Below are positions 49,037-60,827 of a DNA stretch of 64,000 nucleotides, in pieces. A model generated the notes under the pieces. The model worked only from the letters and a program-made list of their open reading frames with translations, was not told the DNA's origin and did not search any database. Each line of letters opens with the position of its first letter. The first letter of the stretch is position 1. The position numbers and the translations under genes are program-made. The DNA is from Onchocerca volvulus (taxonomy: Eukaryota; Nematoda; Chromadorea; Rhabditida; Onchocercidae), in assembly GCA_000499405.2 (NCBI GenBank), contig HG738138.1, forward strand, positions 23,589,097-23,653,096, read 5' to 3'.

Positions 49037-50811
49037 ATTACTCAATATCATTTTGTTTTCCTATGATAAACTATAATTTCGAGGCAAATTACGTGAAAAA
49101 AAAGTGAAAAAAATACACAAATTTATTTAAAAATATATTGCTTTTACTAAGCCTAAACAAATTGAACTTTATTTAAACATTTCATATTAAAATGAAATTA
49201 ATTCACATGAAATCATATATATTTCACTGAAAAGTTTCAAATTTTAATTCAATCGTTTAATATTCACCGATCACTCATTATTTTTCTCTTCACTTTTATT
49301 AAATAAATCGATGAAACAAAACTACACTTCAGATTATGGTTCTTTAAATTGATTGAGAAGTTTTAAAATATTCCTTATCATTTGAAATTTGCTTAACACA
49401 GATAAAAGTAGTACCTTTTTCGTTTACTAACAAAATATAGTATAGAGCGTAATAGCTTTCCAGTTTTAAAAATGAAATTGAAAACGTGCGTGATTTGCGT
49501 GCATTCAAAAATCAAAACATTTTCATTTAAAATATTTTCAATTCAATTCTTTTTTCCTCATCATTTGATAAAGCAAAAAATGGGTATCATTAGCCTCATT
49601 ATTCTGTAATAAATATTGATAATACCAAGAAGTAATCTCAAAATCCAGAAAAAAAAAATGCATAGCAAAAGAAAATATTTTGAGTTACCACATTTTTTTA
49701 TTTCTACCTCGAGAACTCTCTCCATATGAAAGTTTTTAAAAATGAGCTTTTACCTCAATTTCACTTTACTTGTAATTACGCTATTGATTAATTCAAATAT
49801 TCATTATTTAGGATTTAATTTGCTTTTTATAGTATTTACAATTGCGTATTTCTTTGATGCAAACTATTTTATTCGAAATAATTTCATTATATTCTATATT
49901 ATACAAACAATTAGAATGTGCCTAGCGGATATGGCCTGTGGAATATTTGGGTCGATTTATGTGACATACTTGTTGATGTTGGCCAATGATGTGGTTCGTT
50001 AACCGGTTTGTTCCTATTGAATTCCTCCTAAGTTCTGATCAATATAATCTTCAATGATAACAACTTATGCTTTAATTTCCTAAACTTTTATTGCATCGAT
50101 CATTTTAATCTAAAAATTTAACTTTACTTATTAAAAAGCTCTTTTTTCTGTGAAATTTTATAATATCACACTCAAAATGACATAGTGACAGACTTAAAAT
50201 ACTAGAAAATGAATATCAACGACGTAATTGAAAAAAAAATGAGTATCAATCATATTTTAATCTGATAATAACACAGTTGTTATTTTTAGACAATTTTAAT
50301 AGCAGGAAATAATCCAGAATTGAATATAGCGCGAATAATAATTAGCCAAAATTACACGCTGGGAAAAATAGATATATCAATTTTCTCATGAAATTAAGAC
50401 GAAAAAAGTTTGGGAAGGACATGGATTTATTAATAAAATAAATGTAAGGCTTTGTCTTTTTTGAAAATAACAAAAACAAAAAAAAAGCCGTCATTTTCAT
50501 CAATGAAACGAAACAAAAATTAAATTATTACAGATTGAAACAAAATACATACATTTTTAATCACTGAATCATTTAAAAGTTAGAAATTAATTTTCAAATT
50601 TAACAAATGAAGACTAAATTGTTGCAGATTTTCAAAAATGCTAGAGACAAATTGAATCGATTTTTTGAAGGCAAGTTATTTTGAAGAATAATGAACAGAA
50701 AATCCAGTAGCTAACCAAAAAAAGTTTCCATCCAACTTAAATGATACACTTAATTCGTGCCTAATTATAGTAAAATGATTCTCTATAATTATATAATTTA
50801 TTTTATATCAC
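49037..50811. other. AT-rich spacer
   Basis: Contains one weak 86-codon frame (49742-50002), listed separately. Otherwise no gene seen. Confidence 0.45.
49742..50002 (+). CDS. Doubtful hydrophobic ORF, 86 aa
   Basis: ATG-initiated single-exon frame, very hydrophobic, ending in MACGIFGSIYVTYLLML and DVVR before TAA. No family was recognised and no splice partner found. AT-rich DNA easily yields hydrophobic frames (TTT, ATT, TTA codons), so this may be chance, though the last third has a less biased composition. Confidence 0.2.
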   Translation: MSFYLNFTLLVITLLINSNIHYLGFNLLFIVFTIAYFFDANYFIRNNFIIFYIIQTIRMCLADMACGIFGSIYVTYLLMLANDVVR

Positions 50812-50826
50812 TTCAATCATTCGAAG

Positions 50827-51087
50827 TTTTACGGTAAGTTTCCTGATCAAATTGCAGAACTGCTAATGGACAGTGATTTTATCGATCAATTAAGAGTTGA
50901 AAATTTTGAATTTGGCCTTTGTGAATGATTTATATAATCCGATTATGCGTTATTTCAAAAGGTCAAAATTGAAAATTACGTAACAGCTCTCGTATCCAAT
51001 CTTCAGAAAGTATTAACGGATACAGTGGGTGTTAGTAAGAATCCGAGCTTTGTACCAAGTTTCGAACAACATGCAGTATATCTGTAG
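50827..51087 (+). pseudogene. Broken UDP-glucuronosyltransferase fragment
   Basis: One frame reads ELLMDSDFIDQLRVENFEFG, then SDYALFQKVKIENYV and TVGVSKNPSFVPSF. This resembles the middle of nematode UGTs, where a helix-strand segment leads to a G-I-x-x-Y motif and a GVPxxPSFVPS motif. Stops interrupt it at 50926 (TGA) and 50935 (TAA), and again at 51085 (TAG). No signal peptide, no UGT signature and no C-terminal membrane helix were found nearby. UGTs conjugate lipophilic compounds in the ER; this copy cannot make an enzyme. The family call is from memory of motifs, not from a search. Confidence 0.6.
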
Positions 51088-54000
51088 GATCAAGTGGAGC
51101 AAAAACTTTGAATTATTCGAGAAAAAACTTCCTTTTAGGAAAGCAACTTAATTTCATCAATGATTTTTTGATTCTTTTTGAAATCGATCCAGAAATGATT
51201 TAGTTTTATTTTCTGAGATTACCTGTTTTGCTCATTGTTCCATTATTATTGTTTTCATACTACGTTAAAATATTTGAATTAAATTTTACGGAACTTTTAT
51301 CATTTTTTCTTACTTCTTAGAAAAAAATTTCATCAAAAAAAAAATTAATTGCAAGTTAAACAAGACTAAAGAATTCATAAATTTTTAAAAATTTAAATGA
51401 AAATAATACTTAAAATACAATTTATCATTTCATGTAATTTTAAATTTAGTTCAATTTTGATTCCATATGATTCATCACATATTACTGATGATCATTAATT
51501 ATTTAAATCGTTTCTTTTGTCATATGTTACTGATTAAACTGATCATTCGAAAAACAAACGAATTTTTGTGAAACAAACCAAATATAAAGGAAGTCTGCAA
51601 ATAATTCGGCACAAATCATTTTAATTCCTTAATTATCACTTCAATTTGAACCATTGCTTGCAAATAAAGTTGATGTAAAGAATAATATAGAATTTTTATG
51701 AAATTATTGCTTATTAATGATGATCTTATACAATACAAAATTACCAACAATTAAACGATTTCTTAGATAGATCTCAATAGTTTCATATCAATTTACACTT
51801 TGGCCAAAATGCAGCAAATAATAGAAGAGGTCAGAAGTCATGAGATTGACCTTATTAAATTCAAGAAAGTAGTTTATCGTTTCTGCGAAAAAATCAAATG
51901 TCGGCAGCCTTAAACAAGTCAAATTCTATAAATAAATTTTGTTTTCTATAAATTTTAGCGTTTGCTTGAAAAATTTTAATACTTTTTTCTACCAATCTCA
52001 TGCGTCCAGAATTCTTATGTTTTACTTGCTAATATATTATTCGGAATTTTCATTTCAAACAATCCATCCATAAATTTGCAATTCGGCCGCAAATTCCGTA
52101 AATACGAAATAGTTTAATTCTGGCCATTGTAACTTATTTTCGCTAGACAAAAATCTTCAATCATCAGAATTTGTGTTTGGATAAATAATCGTAAAATTCT
52201 GGCAATCTTGAATAATCGAAAGTTTTCAACTTAATTACGATTTATTCTAATTAGAAGCTAAAGAGACAGAATTAGAATCTTTTTTTTAGTTCTTCAAATG
52301 TCAAATTTTCTCTTTACATTCTAACTGCTTCAACAAAAATCTTTCGAAAATACCATAGTAATATGGAGCAATTAAATATAAAATGAGTACCAGAAGAATA
52401 GGTGTAAATTCAAATACCAACAAAGCTAGAACTTTAAAAATGCAAATAATATAAGCCATATTCATTTCAAAAATTTTGACGAAAAATCTTCTGATAATTA
52501 ATTCAAAAATGCAATAACTTTTTTAAATTACCAATTTATACCATTAAAAATTCTATTTTGTAATTTATAACAGTATTTTTTTTTTTTTTTTTGTAATTTT
52601 TTGTTCAATCCAAACAAATTTTTTTGATATTATTAGAAATATTTTTTAGTATTTCAATCTAAGATAATTTTATGGGCGCAAATACTGTTAATATTTCTTG
52701 CTTTGGTTATTATTGATGTAACAACAATTAAATTTCTGTTTTTGTCATTTATCGAATTGAAGGGCACTTAAGGCTTAATCGACCGTATAAGAAGAAGTTA
52801 CCTGTCCTTCCATCTAACCCTTTTAGGGTCACTTCCTCATCTTCATTTCCTTGGCCATCTCATTTAAATCGGATGAATACAATGGACACAATCAGGTAGA
52901 AATGACAAGGTTGACACGATGTAATATGGAGACATTAACAATACAATAGCTGTAAGATGACGGGAAAGTAATGGAGGACGGATGGGACAGGAAATTTTCG
53001 ACAAAGTTTGGAACAAGAATGCTTTCCTTACCTTGACAAATTTCTACAAATCATAAACTACTTATCTTTTCCTACCATTAATTTCATAAACTTATAACTT
53101 TTTTTTTTTTTAATTGCAGAATTTAAACTTTTTTATTCTGCAGCGACTTTGATTTTGATAGGAAATAAACAGGAAAAAACTGGATAAGGACAATACGGTA
53201 AGTAAGATCTGTAGAAGTTTATGTAAAATAATCTGTACGGAAAAAATTAAAAAGTTCTGCGTAAAATTTCTACGCGCCGTTTTGTTTAAATAAGGATTAA
53301 TTTATCGGTTAAAGAATTCGATCTCAATAAAAAGTTTATAAATAAATTGAGTTCTTTTTTGCACGAACTTTTTTTTTATTAAGGAATTAAGATTAAGAAT
53401 TCTATCGATTAAAATTTTCATCATAAGAGTACGAAATTTAAAAAGTAAAAAGGGAATCCTTTTTCCTCTTTGCTGCTTTTTTTTTTTTATTAAGTTATTT
53501 ATATATATTTTTTAATAGTTTCACTTCTAAGTTGCTTAAGACAATATAAAACGACAAAGTTTGCAGGACTAAAGAGTGACGTCATCTACTAAAATTTTTT
53601 TTTACTTTTTTTTTTACTGAGTGTGCTGTAATATAAAAGTTAATAAACTGCAACAATTATGACCCTAAAAAAAATTTATTTCTGCAATTTGTTTTCTAGA
53701 AAAATTTATTATTGCAATTTTTTTTTCTATGGGTGAGGAGAAAAATCAAAGTTCAATTTTGGAATTTTCGCGTGATTTTTCATTTTTCTGCGATCAACAT
53801 CATTTCAAAAGTCCGGAATAATCTTCAGAGTAGTGCAGTATTTTTGTTTCTAAGACTTCTCAATGATAATTATTTCAATATCAGCTTATCAGTATCGATT
53901 TTCAGTTCTTTTAAATAATAAAAATTAGGTTTTAATAATATCAAGAAAAACTATGTTTATGAGCGTTTTATGTAAATCGAAGTGCGATCTAGTAATTTGA

Positions 54001-55945
54001 GCATAATAGAGCATTAAAGAGCAGAAATGTTTGAATTATATTTAGGTTATGTACATTTCGGATTTCTTCTCCATTTCACATTTTTAAAATGGCTGCAATT
54101 TTGGTTCAAATCTTTTAACTTAAAATATTTTTGGTCTCAAATTTTAACCATTTAAAAACTTTCTTTACTTAAAAACAAATAATTGAATTAAAAAAATTGT
54201 ACATAATATTAATTGAATCAAACAATTGTGTATAATCTATTGATTAAACGATTATCAAGTTAAACTATTTTTTTCGATGTCATTTGCATATAAGTACAAA
54301 TTAAGATCAATAAAATTTAAAGTGATATCAAAGATAAATATAACCTGTCCAGATAATTCGAATGATAATTCTGTTCAATTTTTATTTGTATCGGTTGACT
54401 TTTGTTAAATTGAGTGAATTGTTACTTTCTTGTTGTTGATACAATGAAAAAAATCATAAACTAGTTTTCTTTTTTACGGGATAAAATGAAGTAAATTTAA
54501 TCCTCAAATTTTTTTTTTTTTTGCACAAAATCAATTTTGCTATTTAATTATGGCAAGCAAATGATAGGAAGCAAACTCTTCAATTTTCTTTCCAAAATAT
54601 TTTAATATTTTGATTTTCAACTAAATTGACGGATATTATCACTTTTTTTAAAAGTTAATTTGTTATTTTATTTGAATTATGATTGAAATAAATTCGACGA
54701 TAACGATAAGTTGAATTTGAAGTGTCTCGTCAATTAAAAATGAATAAATTTTTCACGAGCAATTTCTTCAGTATTAATTTTTTTTTCCCATTGCTATATT
54801 AGCACAATTATTCTCGCAATTATCATCATTTTCATTTTCTGAATTACAAAATGTCATTGCTCAAAGTGACATGATGATGTTGGAAGTAAAATGAAACAGA
54901 TTGATTGCAATTGTGGTTTTACGAATATTTTTGAGACGATTTTTATTTGAATTCAAATTCTGTGGATTTGATCAACAAGCGCCAAATAGTCTCTAAATCA
55001 TCGACATCAAATCAGACAGTAAAACTGAAATGTTCCGATCGGCATATTTTCAGTCGTATTTAAAGACTTTATTTACATAATGTATAGATTATGGAACGAT
55101 ACAAATGATTCTATCGTTGACACTATTATTCCAATTTCCGATCGAAATCATGCCTGAACACTTTGAAATAATAGTGAAAATTTTCGAAAATGCCATAAAT
55201 TAAATTTCCAATCTTTAAAATTTCTTTCTTTTCTCTATTTGAAACGATGAAATCAAGCGTGAAAAAAAAACTTTTCACAATTATTGAACATTTTTATGAG
55301 TTTTCAGTTTGTCATCATTCTTCCTTTCAAGAATTTTCATTTATTATAATGATAAATAGTAGAATTATGCAAATAGTTAATAGTGATAAGATCATCGGGG
55401 TCATCAGGAGTACAGAGTTTACCTTTGATCAGCTATGATGCTGATAAAATGATTATTTGTATTTTTTCTGGATATATGCTCAATTTCACTGATCATATTT
55501 TAATTGAATTCATTGTTACCTAAATTAATGATCATACATTTCAACTCCCTCATGTTATATTTAATAAGATAATAATTAACATTTCAAGAACTACTTCAAA
55601 CTGAAATTTAGATCAATATTTTAAATTTCAATACAAATTTTATAATCTTTTCATCCAGCATTTTGTACAAATTCAACATAATATATCGCGAATTTCCAAG
55701 TTATACACATATCGTCTCTTCATTTCAGAGAATATGTTTGAATGTGTAAAACGAGGTTAAGCGTACACTATTCCCGCAAATAAACCTATCATTTCATATT
55801 ATCAGCATATCTTATCTTTGCCTGCCCGTCTATTCTTATCTTTTCACTCGTATCATTTATTGATAACTGCCAAGAAGATAATTTGTGAAAAGGTTGACAG
55901 ATCAGTTTGAATCGAAGAGTATCATTCGAATAGTATTTATCAATT
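51088..55945. other. Gene-poor AT-rich region
   Basis: A 38-codon coding-like frame at about 51797-51913 (MQQIIEEVRSHEIDLIKF) and a GC-richer patch at 52755-53000, with a short minus-strand frame (GNEDEEVTLKGLDGRTG) ending at a GTAACT donor, are the only structures that stand out. Neither could be joined into a gene. Several T runs of 10-15 bases are present. Confidence 0.4.
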
Positions 55946-57323
55946 ATGATGAACTTCAAAGCAGGTGGTCAATCGTATAGTTTTCTGATTGCATTCCTTG
56001 CAATTAACTTTGTTACTTATTCATATTCATTGCCAGCACAAAAATCTTATAATCAGGTATTGATAAAATTTATCATTATTTTATCATATTTCAATGCAAT
56101 TAATCCCATTTTATATTTCGTGATAATTGCAATCTTTTTGATTCTAATAAATACTTTATTTATTAAACTTTATCACATCTGATAAAAGCAATATGAATTT
56201 ATTATTTGATAAAGGATAACTGAGTTAAAAATGCTAGACTACTTTTAACATCATTATAAACAATAGATGTTCACAAACCATCAGGATAGATTGATAAAAA
56301 TTTCATGGTTCTTCTGTAGTGATAATCTCTGAATTAAAGTAATTTAATTTTTTATTCCTCAGAAAATTCGCCGTAACATTTGAATGCATAAATTTGAAAT
56401 AACATTATTTAGAAATAAAATATGCACAATTCAAATTTTTTATTCATTTCTGATACATCAATTTCGTTATCGAACGAAAAAAACAATATAAAAAGGTCAA
56501 GATATCATCAAAGTTTGTACTCGGCATCGTTATTTTATCCTATTTAGCGATTTTCCTACTTTTTTTTTTTTCAAGGTCGTAAATTTCCAACTTTTTCTCC
56601 TCTATTCGCACGACATATGAATGAAATGAATATATGTATACATATAAGACAGCAAATAAAAATTCTGAATATGCTTGATTTGTTATTATTTTTTTTGAAA
56701 ATTTACATTTACAACAAAGTTTTCTTGCAACTTTCTTTTTAGAATGACGCATATTTTTGATAAAATATGGAAGCAATTTTAAATAATTCATTAATTTTGT
56801 TATCATTGACCTCAAAATTAATCCTTAACTTTTTCCATGAAAGCTGCTGCTGCAAAAAAAAAAGATTAAAAATATTAACAATTACGAAGAAATTTACCAA
56901 TGATTTTCCAAATCAATATTTTATAGCTGGATTTACTGACGAAACGATGTTTTCGTACAATTTGTAGAGATTGGATACATGAATGTCATTGGTTTTGTGA
57001 TCTGGCAAAAGGAAGAGTTCGTTTTCATTTGATTTCTAATTTTATTTCACATTTTCATACAATTAATTATAAGTCATTATTTTGTTTTCGAAAAAGAAAG
57101 CACGATGAATGTTTGTTCGAACATTTTATTTCTTGGCTTCATTCGTTTCCAGTTTTTTCGAATTTCCCGCCGAACTTTTCATGATTTTGAGTTAGAATTT
57201 ATAATTCATTTCAAATTTTGAAATTTGTTTCGTTTTTTTTTTCTTTTTCAGCCATTGTACGACAGATGTATGGAATGTCTGAGTGGACGAGGAAAACATT
57301 GCTACGAATGTTTCGACCTGTGA
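55946..57323 (+). CDS. Small secreted peptide with paired CxxC motifs
   Basis: Two exons, 55946-56056 and 57252-57323, joined in phase 0 across a 1.2-kb intron with a GTATTG donor and a CTTTTTCAG acceptor, encode 60 residues. A signal peptide (SFLIAFLAINFVTYSYS, probable cut after SLPA or YSYS) leaves a mature part of about 30 residues with four cysteines in the order C-x2-C-x7-C-x2-C (RCMECLSGRGKHCYECFDL). The spacing could hold one metal ion or two disulfides. No family was recognised. A nearby ATG at 55949 would remove one residue. The gene stands alone, with no neighbour within 2.5 kb. Confidence 0.6.
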
Positions 57324-60257
57324 TATGTCTTCTAATTTTGTACATATAATTTATTCATCGCATATTTGTAAATATGACATGTATTGTACTTTGACACATT
57401 TAAATGAATGCTAAAAATGATTGCTTTTTTTTGGAAGAAAATTTTTTGAGATTTTTCTGACGAATTTTAAATTTTCTTTTTTTTAAAGTTTTTAGAGAAT
57501 TTTTTGACGAATAGTTAAAAATTCTAATCTGTAATTAAAATGAAATTCCATGAATTGATTTAATTAACATGTTGAACTTCGTGAGAATATTTTTAAAAAT
57601 TAAAAAACTCACAAATAGAAGGTCATTTGATCAGAATGCGATTTTGTAACTGTTTTGGTTCTTTTTACAAATTTCATCAAAATATTAACAATTGAAAACG
57701 TACTTACATGAAATAAGTTAATCAGGTTTCCTCATCATTGATAAATAACTATATTAAATCTACTAATAAATTCAAACTATATTTATATCAAAATCAATTT
57801 TGAAATTGTTTACTTTTGATAACTTTACAGCAAAATTTATTTTTATCTTTTAAGCAATTAGTAATAAGAAAGGAATTTTATCGTAATATTCAAAGTAGAA
57901 ATGATTTGATTTTAAGCAATAACAGGAAATTATTGTAAAATAAGATTTTTAAAAAATATTGCTAAATGAAATACTCAAAAAACGATATCTTTTAGCTGAC
58001 AATTAATTTTCAATATTTAGCCTCACAAAGTATTATTTTTTAGATGCGATTATTTAAATATTTGTATTTTTATGACATTGCCTATAAATCATAGGTTAAA
58101 TGCCATCTGATACTCGGTTAAGAAAAAATTTGGTGTAGAATAAAGTAAAAAATTAGTTCGTGATATAATTTGTGATTTATTACCTGCATTTCTTTATGAA
58201 TGAAACATCAAACTAAAATAAAAAAGTTAAGAATTAATTACTTTTGACGGATAACTTGTTTAAAACATAAATTTATGATCTGAAATTAGCAAAAAAATTT
58301 ATTTATAATTTAAATTTATCATGAAAACCAAATTTTACTCAAGTTGAGCATTAATCTTTTCACTTATAATAATCAAACATATTACTTGCCTTTTGTTAAT
58401 AATTAATAAAATAATATTGATAAAAATAAAACAGCATTATCACTGTTAGAGATATAATGATAAAGATATAGAATAATGTGAATCCCATACTATATCATAT
58501 GATAACCGCAGTTTATATCATTGGTGCAATGATAATGATAACAGAACTACATTACTGATAAGCAATAATGGCATGTTGAAAAGTCATTAAATGTACGATT
58601 ACTTAAAAATGGACAGTTATTGATGGATGAAAAAAAAAAATTCGATAGTCTAAATAAACGATTCGTAAAATTTCGTTGCGAAAGAATATTTGAATAAAAA
58701 AATACATAACGAAGGTTAATTCAAAAGAAAAAAAAAGCAAAAAGAATATTTTAAGAGAAAACTAATCATTTCATACAATCAAAATAATTGTTTATTTTCA
58801 TGATTTCCCCGTTTCTTTTTATCAAATATTTGACATCATTATAAATATTGTGACAATTCGCAAGAATTATTTGTTGTGAAAAAAAAATGTGGTCCATCAA
58901 ATATTTAAAGAACTAATCAATTCTATTTTAAGACCAAAATTTAACAAATTTGTGATAAATTCTGTAAACTAAACATGCAAAAAATAAATAATATATTTTC
59001 TACTTGATAAAATAATTGTAAAATGGGAAATGCCGCAGAAATATGAAAAGATTAGAAAAGGAACGAAGATTTTCCCTTTTTTTTTTTCTACTTTACTAAA
59101 GTAATATTTGTGAGAATAATAATTTTGTATTGTTTTTTTGATAAAATTTTAAGGAAGGCTGAAGAATTTTGTAGCTTATATTATGAAGTTATATGTCAGA
59201 TTTTGCTTCAGGAAACTAGTTTCATCGAATTGCCAAGGATTATTTTAAAATCAGGAATTAAAATGATTTTAATCGTGCAAATGTTTTGCCCGAAATGGTT
59301 ATCAGAATAATTGGTCAATCAATGAGGCAATTGACATTTAGACGAAAGTGACCAATGTGAGGAAAATTGTTGCCAATTTCTAGGAACAATTATATGGTTT
59401 ATTTGTTGTTTTTCAAATTGTTGAAATTTAATAAATGACTAAGAATTAATTATTTTAATTAAATTGAAAGAATTTTGCAGATATGATGAAAATGCAATAC
59501 AAATTGCTACTGAAAGAAGAATAAAGGATGAATTCTAAACATATAAAATGACTCATTTAAGAAACGTATAATTTTCTTTAGAATTGAAATTGAAAAGCGT
59601 AAATTGAACAACCATTTGAAAACTAACCTCCATTTTTCTCGGGAAATAATAAATTAAAAGGTTTCCATAATAACTCATTGATTTCATTTTTAACTTTCTA
59701 ATTTTTTAAAATTGTGTTCTCATTTCATATCATCTCTGTCATTGTCAAATTACTGTTTTTCGATTCTTCGCCTAAATTGAAATCAAAAATAGTATACTTT
59801 TTGTATAAAACAGAGTGGGATGGCTGTTAAAGAACAAAAAATTTAAATTTGATTTGTAATTCAACATCTGTCAATGTGAATCGACTGACTACTGCGGTTG
59901 GAATAATTATTTTTCATCGTTGATTACGATGATTTGGTCACATTACTGTTCATAACTTTCTACTATCGTTCATTTTATATCAAATTTTAAATCCATTCCA
60001 CAAATTTTATATTTTTTCTTTTTTTAAAAAAGCTAATCTTTGTACGTTCGAAATTTTCAATTTCTAATCATTCCAATATTTGAAGAAAATTAATGTCTAA
60101 TGTTGAAGCCATCCTTATGAATTATCTTAAAATGTACTTATATGAGATTTATTGGTTTATTTTTATCTTTTAAATTTTTTGAATTAGAATTCTGAACTTA
60201 AAGATTCTAATTATTTTTATTAATGAAATTTTTTTTTTTCTCATTTCAGTTAACTAA
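57324..60257. other. AT-rich spacer, no gene seen
   Basis: No spliced or unspliced frame with coding character. The last bases hold the T-rich tract and acceptor (CTCATTTCAG) that precede the next gene. Confidence 0.5.
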
Positions 60258-60827
60258 ATGGACGTCAAAGATGATCATGAACCGCTATATGAGCAAGATA
60301 AGACAAATAAGGTAAATATCATTTTTAAATTTTGCAAAATTATTTTACATTTGACAATATTCGTTAGTGATCTTTGATTTCTATCACCAAAACTTTTAAC
60401 TGATCTTAGTAACTCTATGTGAAATCACATTTTAATTTATTTTACTGATAATCAGATGATCGTTTCATTGATCATTATTTTATCATTACAGGATTCAACT
60501 GATACATCATCCTCAACGCAACAACATTCCGATCATTCATCAGAATACAACATAAAAAGCCATCGTTATTCGAAGGAAGACCAAAGTAGAACAAATAATT
60601 TTCAGATATTTTTAAATTTTCATTTTATTTCTATAAATTCATTTTTGAAATTCATCTAATTTGCTATTTCAAAATTCTTCTATCTCAGATGAATTGAAAT
60701 TCAACCATTTCACCAAAAAAAAAAAAAAAAAAATCACAAATTTTTAGATTTTCCCTCACTAAAATTAGAAATTCTATTTTTTGCAGAGCAGAATAGTATC
60801 GAACCATTGCTTCCAGAAGGATATTGA
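60258..60827 (+). CDS. Small hydrophilic acidic protein, 62 aa
   Basis: Three exons, 60258-60311, 60492-60585 and 60787-60827, join with agreeing phases. The product starts MDVKDDHEPLYEQ, has a serine/threonine/histidine-rich middle (DTSSSTQQHSDHSS), and ends IEPLLPEGY. It has no hydrophobic segment. A strong acceptor (CTCATTTCAG) ends 8 bases before the ATG, which suggests an SL-trans-spliced message. EPLY near the start and EPLLPE at the end are reminiscent of sorting-type or phosphorylated short linear motifs; that is speculation. It might be the C-terminal part of a longer protein if the first acceptor is used in cis, but no upstream exon was found. Confidence 0.5.
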
